Virus record (IMG/VR): IMGVR_UViG_3300010399_000002
Span: 50,733 to 114,732 of that record
Source of the DNA: a virus
Length of the DNA: 64,000 bases
Reading direction: 5' to 3' (one strand)
The stretch's first letter is position 1, and every line of letters starts with the position of its first letter. Shown here piece after piece: positions 1-7,002 of the stretch. Below the pieces are notes generated by a model. It had not been told where the DNA came from and searched no databases. It worked only from the letters and a program-made list of their open reading frames with translations. The position numbers and the translations under genes were made by a program.

Positions 1-631
1 GCTGCTGATCAACCTCTAACGCTATATTGTAATCGTACAGATAAAAATCGACTATAAGACCTGCAAGCAGAACTTGAGAATGATACCTAGTCTTCAAATT
101 GTAACGAAGTATTCTACGCAGGCACTTCTCTGTTGGAGTAAGATTGCGTCTGTATGTAATTGCACGAGACTGCAAACGCCTTAACCTAACAGACTCATCC
201 TTCCAACTACTACGTAGACTTTTTGACTTGCGGGCCAACGTCTTAACGCCTCTACTGGCTTTGGCTTGATTGGTGCGATAAACAGGATTAGTCCAACGTC
301 TCTTTGCTGCTCTTGACTGTTTAATACGAACCGCAGGACTACTATTAGCTCGACTTAAAGCTGCGACCTGCGTTAGTCTGAACTGTGGATCTTGCCATAA
401 CTTTTTCATCTGAACTGATCTGTCTGCACGTACAATTGGATCTTTGTTTAACTCAATTGTTGCTTTAGCTTGCTTAGCTCTGTACTCTGGGCTCTGCCAA
501 CGCCTCTTAGCAGCACGATAGTTACTAATAGATCGCTTAGCTCGAACAACCGGATCTTTGTTGGCCTTCTGCTGCTTAGCTCTGTACTCAGGCCTTTTCC
601 ACTTTAGTCTCTGTGCTTCTGATCTGGTCAC
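1..631 (-). CDS. Partial homing-type endonuclease (NUMOD-like repeats + Vsr-fold nuclease), copy 1
   Basis: The gene runs off the left edge, so its C-terminus is missing; about 210 residues are visible. The GTG start is preceded by GGAG seven bases upstream. Residues about 10-130 are basic repeats with a core like W-x-x-P-x-[YF]-R (KRPEYRAKQ, QSPEYRAKQ, QDPQFRL, TNPVYRT), which resemble NUMOD-type DNA-binding repeats. The visible end (LIVDFYLYDYNIALEVD) is the start of a Vsr/DUF559-like PD-(D/E)XK nuclease domain. The VTRSEAQ start matches the start of the related gene at 26859-27497. It is one of three such genes here and is probably a free-standing selfish endonuclease. The family call is from motif recognition only. 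Confidence 0.75.
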   Translation of the reverse strand, partial: MTRSEAQRLKWKRPEYRAKQQKANKDPVVRAKRSISNYRAAKRRWQSPEYRAKQAKATIELNKDPIVRADRSVQMKKLWQDPQFRLTQVAALSRANSSPAVRIKQSRAAKRRWTNPVYRTNQAKASRGVKTLARKSKSLRSSWKDESVRLRRLQSRAITYRRNLTPTEKCLRRILRYNLKTRYHSQVLLAGLIVDFYLYDYNIALEVDQQ

Positions 632-685
632 TAGCAATCTCCAATCATACCGTCGACAAGAATGATGTCTTTCATCTAAGCCTCT

Positions 686-832
686 TCACCAAGCTCTGTC
701 TGCACCACGAAACAACTCCAATTTCCTTCGCTGCACCGCACTCTCTGCACGAACGACCATTCCGAGCGCTGTATGAATTATGCGCAACAGCACTCGATAG
801 ACCGTGATCTTGTCTTCCGTACTCAACGTCAC
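686..832 (-). CDS. Small hypothetical protein, 48 aa, GTG start
   Basis: A short open frame begins at a GTG one base after the stop of the ribbon-helix-helix gene and ends 55 bases before the endonuclease start. The predicted peptide starts VTLSTEDKITVYRVLLRII and ends with a basic stretch. The tight spacing fits the compact layout of this region. No family is recognised, and the function is unknown. It could still be a chance frame. Confidence 0.4.
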   Translation of the reverse strand: MTLSTEDKITVYRVLLRIIHTALGMVVRAESAVQRRKLELFRGADRAW

Positions 833-833
833 C

Positions 834-1052
834 TTAGTTCCTATCACCGTCGCCCAATACTAGATCTGCGTCTTCACTTCCGCAACCGGGAGAATCTGAT
901 TCTGCAACCGTGACCTTGTCGGTCTCGACGTACAACTGGTATAGTGCGATAGCCTTTCGTACCACTTGCCTCTGACTGATCTGTTGCTTCTCTGCCAACT
1001 TCTCAACCACCTTGGCGTCTTTGTTATTGAGCTGTACTGTGAATTGTGACAT
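834..1052 (-). CDS. Ribbon-helix-helix (CopG/Arc-like) DNA-binding protein
   Basis: This 72-residue protein begins with a short beta strand (SQFTVQL) followed by two helices (KDAKVVEKLAEKQQISQ, RQVVRKAIALYQLYVE), the layout of ribbon-helix-helix repressors or antitoxins. The acidic tail is rich in Asp and Glu. Such proteins bind operators as dimers, so it may regulate the early genes or its own operon. No toxin partner is recognised next to it. The target is unknown. Confidence 0.7.
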   Translation of the reverse strand: MSQFTVQLNNKDAKVVEKLAEKQQISQRQVVRKAIALYQLYVETDKVTVAESDSPGCGSEDADLVLGDGDRN

Positions 1053-1058
1053 GGGTCT

Positions 1059-1277
1059 CTACTCCTCGATGTAAGTTGCTGTTAGATTTTTGTACTCCAA
1101 ACTCGTCAAACGAAAACTAGTTCCTGGTACCGGCATAACCTTACCGCAATCACCCAAAAGCGTTGGAACATCCAAAACTGGTTGGGTGTACCTCGGCGGT
1201 GGAGGCCAGTCCAACTCGATAACCTCAGTATGTCCGTTCAACCTCAACAAATGAGCTGCGCACTTTTTCTCAGACAT
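1059..1277 (-). CDS. Hypothetical protein, 72 aa
   Basis: The ATG at 1277 is chosen because GGAGG lies five bases upstream; an upstream in-frame ATG at 1301 has no better site and would overlap the previous gene further. The protein starts MSEKKCAAHLLRLNG and has a proline-rich centre (DWPPPPRYTQP). It overlaps the end of the 55-residue gene upstream by eight bases. No family is recognised. Confidence 0.65.
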   Translation of the reverse strand: MSEKKCAAHLLRLNGHTEVIELDWPPPPRYTQPVLDVPTLLGDCGKVMPVPGTSFRLTSLEYKNLTATYIEE

Positions 1278-1437
1278 CTTCCCTCCATGCCCAATGCACA
1301 ATCATGAAATCGTACAAAGCCTTTTCATCACTGTCGTACGTGTAACCTTTTTGTGCTGCTGAAGCCTTTTGCCTGCGGATGGCCTCTTCCTCAGTAATCT
1401 TCACTGCTGGTTCTCCGCACTCGTTGTAGACTATCAT
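1270..1437 (-). CDS. Small conserved-type phage protein, 55 aa
   Basis: A 55-residue frame begins in an ATGA overlap with the stop of the zinc-ribbon gene upstream (1434-1437) and ends inside the start of the next gene. The peptide starts MIVYNECGEPAVKITEEEA, and its end (LYDFMIVHWAWREDV) resembles short phage proteins with a D-F-x-V-x-H-W-A motif. It fills what would otherwise be a 130-base gap. The function is unknown. Confidence 0.7.
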   Translation of the reverse strand: MIVYNECGEPAVKITEEEAIRRQKASAAQKGYTYDSDEKALYDFMIVHWAWREDV

Positions 1438-1613
1438 AAAGACTCCAATCTAGGAATATCAGTAACCCTTGGAGGATCTTCACCTTCAAACCACTCGATA
1501 ATCTCACCACAATCCGGTACTGGACATATCAGCTCTGCGTAGTCCGTATCTTCTGGCATGTCGTTTGCAAAAACTATTAGACCGCAACCATGGCACCGCT
1601 TCTCGATATACAT
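1434..1613 (-). CDS. Zinc-ribbon protein, 59 aa
   Basis: Two cysteine pairs (CHGC near residue 8 and CPVPDC near residue 31) suggest a zinc ribbon. The ATG at 1613 is preferred because AGGTG precedes it and it begins just after the primase stop; an in-frame ATG at 1631 would overlap primase. It lies directly downstream of primase, so a replication role is possible but not shown. Confidence 0.65.
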   Translation of the reverse strand: MYIEKRCHGCGLIVFANDMPEDTDYAELICPVPDCGEIIEWFEGEDPPRVTDIPRLESL

Positions 1614-1614
1614 A

Positions 1615-2568
1615 TCACACCTGAGCTGCATACGCTAACATGGTCATCCGCAAATGCCAACTGAATTTGACAACTCGTTGCAACACTGTGAGCAACGACT
1701 TATCTGAAAGTTCATCGGCCTGTTTACGACTCTTAGGTGGTGGCCAGCACACTAACACATTGTATCTCTTGTCCAACTGTTCTGCGGTTTGTACTGTGGC
1801 TTCGATCCCAACTCGATCCGGATCTGGATATAGGATGATTCTCTTGCACTCGACCTCGATCAATTGTGACAACATGGTCTCGGTCAACGTGTGACCCAAC
1901 ATGGCCAATGAACGAGTAGTTCTCCACGCCTCCGGCAATTCACTCATTGTGCGCTCAATGGCTAGAGCCTTGAAGATACCCTCAGCGATACAAACCGTAG
2001 GGGCTGTTGGAACGTTGTTTAGACCCCACAGGTACTTCTCGCCTGGAGAATTGAGGTATTTGATTGGGCTCCTACCGCTAAAGTCACGGCACACCAGACC
2101 TTTTAACTCGTCCTCGTAGAAGATTGGGAAGACTATCCTGTACGCATATCTGCCACTGAGAGACACGCCTACATGATGCTTTCTTAACAAGTCCTTACTT
2201 ACCCGACGAGCGTACATGTACTTCTGAGCTTTGCGTACCAACGGATCACTGTCTTCTCTATGCAGCAACTGAAAATCGATGGGCAGTTTAACTGGACCTT
2301 GTTTCTTGGCCTCTACGGTATCTTGTTCAAGACCACCACCTTGGATAGCTAATTCTCCTAGAACCAGTTTGGGTGCATCGCGCCCTACGCGCCAGTCACA
2401 GTTAAAACAGTGTCCCTGACCCGTAACGATATTGACACCCAAACGGAACTTGATGTCTTCACCTTCCCCACGCTCGGCACAGAACGGACAACACATCCAG
2501 ATCTCTTGAGGATCTCCAGTACGCTTGTACCTGATCCCACTGGCTATAAGTGTCTCAAGGAAAGTCAT
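1615..2568 (-). CDS. DNA primase (zinc finger + TOPRIM)
   Basis: This 317-residue protein has an N-terminal zinc-binding module (CCPFC near residue 26, CFNC near residue 54) followed by a TOPRIM-like half. In the latter, VCIAEGIFKALAI carries the catalytic Glu, and LYPDPDRVGIEATV carries the DxD-type acidic pair. This is the layout of DnaG-type primases that make RNA primers on the lagging strand. It is smaller than bacterial DnaG and lacks a helicase-binding domain. Its start overlaps the stop of the inserted endonuclease by four bases (ATGA), and the DnaB-like helicase lies beyond that, so the three genes are probably co-transcribed. The family call is firm; the gene symbol is left empty because the lineage is unknown. 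Confidence 0.88.
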   Translation of the reverse strand: MTFLETLIASGIRYKRTGDPQEIWMCCPFCAERGEGEDIKFRLGVNIVTGQGHCFNCDWRVGRDAPKLVLGELAIQGGGLEQDTVEAKKQGPVKLPIDFQLLHREDSDPLVRKAQKYMYARRVSKDLLRKHHVGVSLSGRYAYRIVFPIFYEDELKGLVCRDFSGRSPIKYLNSPGEKYLWGLNNVPTAPTVCIAEGIFKALAIERTMSELPEAWRTTRSLAMLGHTLTETMLSQLIEVECKRIILYPDPDRVGIEATVQTAEQLDKRYNVLVCWPPPKSRKQADELSDKSLLTVLQRVVKFSWHLRMTMLAYAAQV

Positions 2569-3443
2569 TGGCTACCACTTTTTGATAACTTTAGTAACTT
2601 ACGCAATCGTGCTTCTGACCTAGCTAAACCTCGAATCAACTGCTCACTTGTAAAACGAGCGACGCGATACTTGTACGCACGAAGAGTTAAATCTCGAAAC
2701 GCATCTCTACGCTGATTATCTGGGTGATTATGTCTCGGCCCGTCGCACTCAATGACCAATCGAGACAAAGGAACTAGAAAATCAACTATGCAATTATGTA
2801 GTACAACTTGACACTGATACTTAACGCCTAATCTGTTCAACAGATACGACATTATATCTTCTATACCCGTTGGACGCTTACGCATAGACCTGGCAAAGCA
2901 AGTCAGAAAATACTTACGCCAATCTGGATCGTTCCACTGTTCCTTGTGAGTGCGACTTTGATTTATTTTGACCTTCTCTTTGTAACCAGGTCTCTTCCAA
3001 CGAGCTGTAACTTCATGCCGAACTGCATCACTTATACGCTGACGATAAACTGGATCTCTCCAATTACGTTTACCGAGCTTGGACTTCTTATGCCTTGTTC
3101 TTGGATCTGCTAGAACCTTTCTCATCCTAACAGATTGTTCGGCCTTGCGTTCTGGTGTCCAGTACTTTTTAATGACCGCAGACTGCCTTAACTTGTAATC
3201 CGAAGTACGGGACTTTACTATAGCTGCTATCTGACTTTCACGCCAAACTGGATCTTTCCACAGAGCCTTCATGGCAGCTACATGACTCTTACGCCCTGAA
3301 ACTGAACTGAGCTTCGCCTTTGAAATAGCTGCACCTCGAGCGGCCTTCCAACTTGGATCTGCCCAAAGCAATTTCATCTTAGCAATCTGATTACGACGAC
3401 CTTGACGTGTCACCTCACCGGACTTACGTCTCTTCTTCTTCAT
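2565..3443 (-). CDS. Homing-type endonuclease (NUMOD-like repeats + Vsr-fold nuclease), copy 2
   Basis: This 292-residue protein has about eight basic repeats in residues 15-190, with cores such as WADPSWKAARG, WKDPVWRES, WRDPVYRQR and WNDPDWRKY. The C-terminal nuclease domain resembles Vsr/DUF559 proteins (CIVDFLVPLSRLVIECDG, then R-x-x-x-F-R-D-L-x-L). IVDF plus ECDG fit the PD-(D/E)XK core. The gene sits between DnaB-like helicase and primase, overlapping the former by 20 bases and the latter by four, so it is embedded without breaking either. The ATG at 3443 is chosen; frames further upstream lie inside helicase. It is probably a selfish gene that recuts unoccupied alleles, by analogy with other free-standing phage endonucleases. 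Confidence 0.78.
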   Translation of the reverse strand: MKKKRRKSGEVTRQGRRNQIAKMKLLWADPSWKAARGAAISKAKLSSVSGRKSHVAAMKALWKDPVWRESQIAAIVKSRTSDYKLRQSAVIKKYWTPERKAEQSVRMRKVLADPRTRHKKSKLGKRNWRDPVYRQRISDAVRHEVTARWKRPGYKEKVKINQSRTHKEQWNDPDWRKYFLTCFARSMRKRPTGIEDIMSYLLNRLGVKYQCQVVLHNCIVDFLVPLSRLVIECDGPRHNHPDNQRRDAFRDLTLRAYKYRVARFTSEQLIRGLARSEARLRKLLKLSKSGSQ

Positions 3444-4788
3444 AACTTCGAGAACTAACCTCCTCACGCATCTTTTTAATGGTAGCGTCTCTATCGTATA
3501 TAAGCATTCTCTCCTTATCACTCATAATGTTGCAACCCACATGCTGTTTGGTAAACTTAGACGCTGCTACCCACAAGTACAAACCGTTTTCGTCGTCCCA
3601 ATCGCCTTGCCCGAGCGATATGGCTAACGTTACCTTGCGGACCTTACTGATGTCTTCTGCAAGACGATCACCTGATAAGATCTTGAATGACTCCGTTCCG
3701 CGTTGTGTCTGAGCTGCTGTCCAGAGTATCACTTGCTTGCGGGCTGCGAATTGACGTAACTCACGGTACACGTCGGCAAACTCCATACGTCGATCGGCTT
3801 GCTTCTTCGATGGACGAATCTCATCATCGTAGTCGATAATCACAACATCGGCACTGAAGCCTTGACCGCGCTCTTTTTCCCATGCGGCTTCGATCATCGG
3901 CACACTGAATCCGGACTCCGTACCATCAATGATCTTCAAACGTCCTTTGAGCAGGCGCTTGTACAACATGAACCTGTATCTCAAAGTCTTCGTCATGGTC
4001 GTCAACTTCGAATACGGCAAATTGGCAACCGCGGCGTCGAACCTATCCTCAACATCGTCCTGAGGATCTTCGAGTGTAATAAATATGACATTCAGTCTCT
4101 GAAGAGTGTATGCCAAAGCCAACCAAAGCAAAGTGAGAGACTTCCCACGCTTGTATGGTGCTATGAAAAGACCAAGATGACCTGGACCTATGTTCCTGAT
4201 AAGAAGGTCTAGTGGATCTATCAGGAACAATGGATGCTTCCGATCTTTACTGCTATCTCGACGGGCGATGCGGACTTCCAACTCTTTGTTACTGAAGAAC
4301 TCCGTGGACCGATATGGATCTTTGGAAAAGACATCCACGGCCCCGCGACAGATATCTAACCATTTCTCATCGGATAGCTGACCTTTGGCTTGCAAATCTA
4401 CGATCTCTTCGATGGCTGCTGCCTTGGACTTCTCACGCTTGAACTGCACCACTTTGTCGAGCAGTGAATCTGCAGCCAGGATCTTCTTGCGACGCAGGCC
4501 TTGTCCGTACTCGGTTAACGAAGTCCTGAATGAATCTTTGGCTCGTGATGATCTGCAATAGTCGAGTATCTCCGTAGACAGGAGCTTTCCCAACGGGTGC
4601 TTGTACTTCTGGTAGTAGTCTAATGCTAACTGAACGAGTATCCACCTTTCCCGACCGTACTCATGGCCGTTTCTTGGACGGAAGTCTGCAGCAGTCAACA
4701 AATGACTGGATGCAATCAAGAACCTCTTGTCCTTGATCAGAAGAGCTGCAAGCAAATCCTGAAACTCGCTATTGTCGAAATATGTCAT
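3424..4788 (-). CDS. DnaB-like replicative helicase
   Basis: This 454-residue protein has a helical N-terminal part and a C-terminal RecA-like ATPase. The Walker A region reads LFIAPYKRGKSLTLL (around residue 208), so the usual Gly before the lysine loop is relaxed. The Walker B region is DVVIIDYDDEI (around 311), and RKQVILWTAAQTQRG resembles the DnaB sensor motif with the conserved Gln. It would unwind the fork as a ring and work with the primase encoded downstream. The length matches DnaB-family helicases (about 450). It heads a run of replication genes, with a zinc-ribbon gene seven bases upstream. Confidence 0.88.
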   Translation of the reverse strand: MTYFDNSEFQDLLAALLIKDKRFLIASSHLLTAADFRPRNGHEYGRERWILVQLALDYYQKYKHPLGKLLSTEILDYCRSSRAKDSFRTSLTEYGQGLRRKKILAADSLLDKVVQFKREKSKAAAIEEIVDLQAKGQLSDEKWLDICRGAVDVFSKDPYRSTEFFSNKELEVRIARRDSSKDRKHPLFLIDPLDLLIRNIGPGHLGLFIAPYKRGKSLTLLWLALAYTLQRLNVIFITLEDPQDDVEDRFDAAVANLPYSKLTTMTKTLRYRFMLYKRLLKGRLKIIDGTESGFSVPMIEAAWEKERGQGFSADVVIIDYDDEIRPSKKQADRRMEFADVYRELRQFAARKQVILWTAAQTQRGTESFKILSGDRLAEDISKVRKVTLAISLGQGDWDDENGLYLWVAASKFTKQHVGCNIMSDKERMLIYDRDATIKKMREEVSSRSYEEEET

Positions 4789-4794
4789 TCACCC

Positions 4795-5091
4795 TTACCA
4801 ACGAATCTTCATTGTACGAAGTTCTTCGTCCATGGCCATACGTTCTAAACCCGTTAACTTTGGCTCGGCTTCTTTGGCACATAACGAACGAACTGGTGGT
4901 AGCTGCAAAGTACTACTCAACTGGATCTTTTTGGAAATTATATGTTGGCCGCAGTCCAAACACGCTATCTCATCCATTCCCGCACCTGAACAAATTGCCT
5001 TTCCGTCAGAACCGTTCCTTTGGCACTTGAACACATTCGACGTATTCCTATGCCTGCAACCAAAGAAAAACTGAAATAGTTTATCTAGCAT
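4795..5091 (-). CDS. Cys-rich zinc-binding protein, 98 aa
   Basis: The protein starts MLDKLFQFFFGCRHRNTS and has further cysteines in FKC and ACLDCGQHI. This C-x-H...C-x-x-C-G layout matches a common family of very small phage and bacterial zinc proteins of unknown function. Here it has a longer charged tail (about 45 residues). The ATG at 5091 is chosen because AGGAG lies seven bases upstream; a longer frame would overlap the previous gene. Confidence 0.68.
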   Translation of the reverse strand: MLDKLFQFFFGCRHRNTSNVFKCQRNGSDGKAICSGAGMDEIACLDCGQHIISKKIQLSSTLQLPPVRSLCAKEAEPKLTGLERMAMDEELRTMKIRW

Positions 5092-5107
5092 CTCGCCACT
5101 CCTTTTC

Positions 5108-5341
5108 TCATTGTTGATCGTAGAAATGGTCACATTCCTGACAGAAGAAACTTTGTGGCAGTTTTTCGGACGGATGGTAGAAAGCCTCAACCTGATGACC
5201 GTCTGGACAGATTGCCACTAAACGAATTGTACGGAGCCTCATAACTGGATCTCGCGATGCCTCGTTAGTCTTATCGCCACGAAAGATCTGCATCTGAGCA
5301 CCGGCGGTACATTGGATGACTTCCGATGGTGTAGTACTCAC
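5108..5341 (-). CDS. Small zinc-ribbon protein, 77 aa
   Basis: The C-terminal half contains CPDGHQVEAFYHPSEK followed by FFCQECDHFYD, consistent with one zinc site. The N-terminal part (VIQCTAGAQMQIFRGDKT) has no recognised match. Its start overlaps the previous gene by four bases (ATGA). The function is unknown. Confidence 0.65.
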   Translation of the reverse strand: MSTTPSEVIQCTAGAQMQIFRGDKTNEASRDPVMRLRTIRLVAICPDGHQVEAFYHPSEKLPQSFFCQECDHFYDQQ

Positions 5342-5637
5342 AACGCCTCCCTGAGCATCTGACTGTCCACCAAAGCACGAATGGCCTCGCCTGGTGTAGT
5401 GCCGAACTTGTGGGCTTCACCGTTCTCCGCAAACGCTCGAATGATTGAAACCTCGGCAGCAACAGGTACTATCCACTGCGGTCGCGTAACTATGGCCAAC
5501 ACTGTGTTCTCCGGCAACTTGGACAGAGCCTTTTCCAACAGCAACCAATTTTCAGCTGCGTCCAGTAACTGTATGGTTACGTCTGCTGGTACGGCATTTG
5601 GATTCTCACGCCATAGAGCAATAGTATCGAGTGTCAT
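5338..5637 (-). CDS. Hypothetical protein, 99 aa
   Basis: The ATG at 5637 is chosen because it overlaps the previous stop as ATGA (5634-5637). The protein starts MTLDTIALWRENPNAVPADV and is predicted alpha/beta and soluble. No family is recognised. It is translationally linked to both neighbours by four-base overlaps. Confidence 0.68.
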   Translation of the reverse strand: MTLDTIALWRENPNAVPADVTIQLLDAAENWLLLEKALSKLPENTVLAIVTRPQWIVPVAAEVSIIRAFAENGEAHKFGTTPGEAIRALVDSQMLREAL

Positions 5638-6080
5638 TCCTCTTCCTCCATCTTGATTGGCTTGATATGCTTGAACTTGTACACACCTTTCCACGCGCGT
5701 TTGAATGTAGCAGCCTTGGCTTTGGACAACGTTGTCATTGCACGACGAACTGTTACCGGATGTACTTTTAGCATCTTGGCTAACTTGACTGGAACGATAT
5801 TGGACTGGGTATCTGTGGCTCTTTTGAATATTCCCAGCCAGTTTGGAATGGTGTACTCGCGAGTTGACTTGTTTGGAAAGTACTTTTTCATGGTGCCGGT
5901 GGCTGAAAGGACTTTGACCTTGCGACGACCATACTCGCGACGAGTAACATACTGTGTTGGCTTGACCGTGATGGCACTCTGACCGAGTATAGCGTACGCC
6001 TCGCGCAGAACAGCAGCCTCATGGTCTAATTGGACCAAGCGTTTCTTGATAGCTTCGAGAACTTCTGAAGTCGTTGTCAT
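5634..6080 (-). CDS. Putative helix-turn-helix DNA-binding protein, 148 aa
   Basis: The C-terminal half contains LAKMLKVHPVTVRRAMTTLS (about residues 103-122), a clear helix-turn-helix-like segment, followed by basic residues. The N-terminal region (TSEVLEAIKKRLVQLDHEAA) is a likely short coiled coil. GGAG lies seven bases before the ATG at 6080. It may be a transcription regulator of the early region. This is inference; no target site is known. Confidence 0.65.
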   Translation of the reverse strand: MTTTSEVLEAIKKRLVQLDHEAAVLREAYAILGQSAITVKPTQYVTRREYGRRKVKVLSATGTMKKYFPNKSTREYTIPNWLGIFKRATDTQSNIVPVKLAKMLKVHPVTVRRAMTTLSKAKAATFKRAWKGVYKFKHIKPIKMEEEE

Positions 6081-6160
6081 AATGTATCTCCAACATCTAC
6101 ACCGCAACTCTTCAAAGAAAGATTGATCATGCTGCCCTCCTTGACCATGACTCGTCTCAT
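6077..6160 (-). CDS. Tiny open frame, 27 aa, between PRPP-synthetase-like gene and HTH gene
   Basis: The frame starts in an ATGA overlap with the PRPP-synthetase-like stop (6157-6160) and ends in an ATGA overlap with the HTH gene (6077-6080). An AGGAG site precedes the ATG. The peptide starts MRRVMVKEGSMINLSLKSC. It may be a real micro-gene or a translational bridge between its neighbours. Confidence 0.4.
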   Translation of the reverse strand: MRRVMVKEGSMINLSLKSCGVDVGDTL

Positions 6161-7002
6161 TCGTACTCTCCTTTTTCAATCTTCTTTAAGCAAAAATCCC
6201 GCATGGAAAAAACCGTAACACAGTTGCTATAAGCTTGATAGTCTCGATCGTACACATTGCACGAATCAGTTGTGTACACATGGTCGAAGAACTGAAGCAA
6301 TTTGGTTAGTCCGTTTGAAAATATACCGTGCGTTACATATAGACCCAAACGACTAACTCCTTTAGCCTTCAACTGTTCTGCCAATCCGACAAACGTGCCG
6401 CCACCATCACAGATGTCGTCGATAATCAACGTGGGCTGTCCACCTAACTCTTCCTTACTCGGTGTCTCAAATCCGGACAACTTACCTGTAGCTGGATCCC
6501 GTATCTTGGAAGCCTGTAAAGGAACCCCACGGTAACGCTCTTTGGCGCCTGCATCTGGAACTAGGATGTTGACTGATTCTTTAACTTTAGTTGAAAATTG
6601 CTTTTGAGCTGCATCGACCAAACTTACCGGACTCAGATTTACCAAATTAGGTATGAACTGTTTGGCAAACCGAGAATGAACATCAACAGTGTAGACATGA
6701 TGAATACCAAGTGTGCTTAAGTACGAAGCAAACATGTCCAAACCGTGACAATCACCTGGCACGAAACGGCGATCCGCTCGACTGAACGGTAAATAAGGCA
6801 AGCACAGTGACACTCGTTGTTGAGGTCGTTTACGAGCTTGAATGGCGCTAATACACAGACCAATCTCCACGATATCTCGACTGGTAGTATATAGCAACAC
6901 TCGATCACTATTGTGGGTAATCGACTTGCAACGTACCTGTAGTTCACCGGCAGGGTACTTGAACATCTCAAAGTCTGATCGAAACAAAGTTAATAGCGGC
7001 AT
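6157..7002 (-). CDS. PRPP-synthetase-family enzyme (ribose-phosphate pyrophosphokinase or Adps-like)
   Basis: The protein has 281 residues, shorter than the usual 310-320 of bacterial Prs. Recognisable motifs are the ATP loop LPYLPFSRADRRF (68-80), VDVHSRF (107-112), a flexible-loop-like SKIRDPATGKLSGFE (165-179), and the PRPP loop TLIIDDICDGGGTF (191-204). The N-terminal motif reads FKYPAGELQV rather than RFxDGE. The classical reaction is ribose-5-phosphate + ATP to PRPP. The phage relatives called Adps instead pyrophosphorylate ADP-ribose. The start overlaps the end of the NAMPT-like gene by 13 bases, so the two are coupled. No NMN adenylyltransferase is nearby, which favours the NAD+-rebuilding reading, but the substrate cannot be told from sequence alone. 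Confidence 0.85.
   Translation of the reverse strand: MPLLTLFRSDFEMFKYPAGELQVRCKSITHNSDRVLLYTTSRDIVEIGLCISAIQARKRPQQRVSLCLPYLPFSRADRRFVPGDCHGLDMFASYLSTLGIHHVYTVDVHSRFAKQFIPNLVNLSPVSLVDAAQKQFSTKVKESVNILVPDAGAKERYRGVPLQASKIRDPATGKLSGFETPSKEELGGQPTLIIDDICDGGGTFVGLAEQLKAKGVSRLGLYVTHGIFSNGLTKLLQFFDHVYTTDSCNVYDRDYQAYSNCVTVFSMRDFCLKKIEKGEYE

Noticed and set aside
613-807. 64-residue plus-strand frame
   Set aside because: It runs opposite to all neighbours, has no ribosome-binding site, and overlaps the better-supported small minus-strand gene at 686-832.
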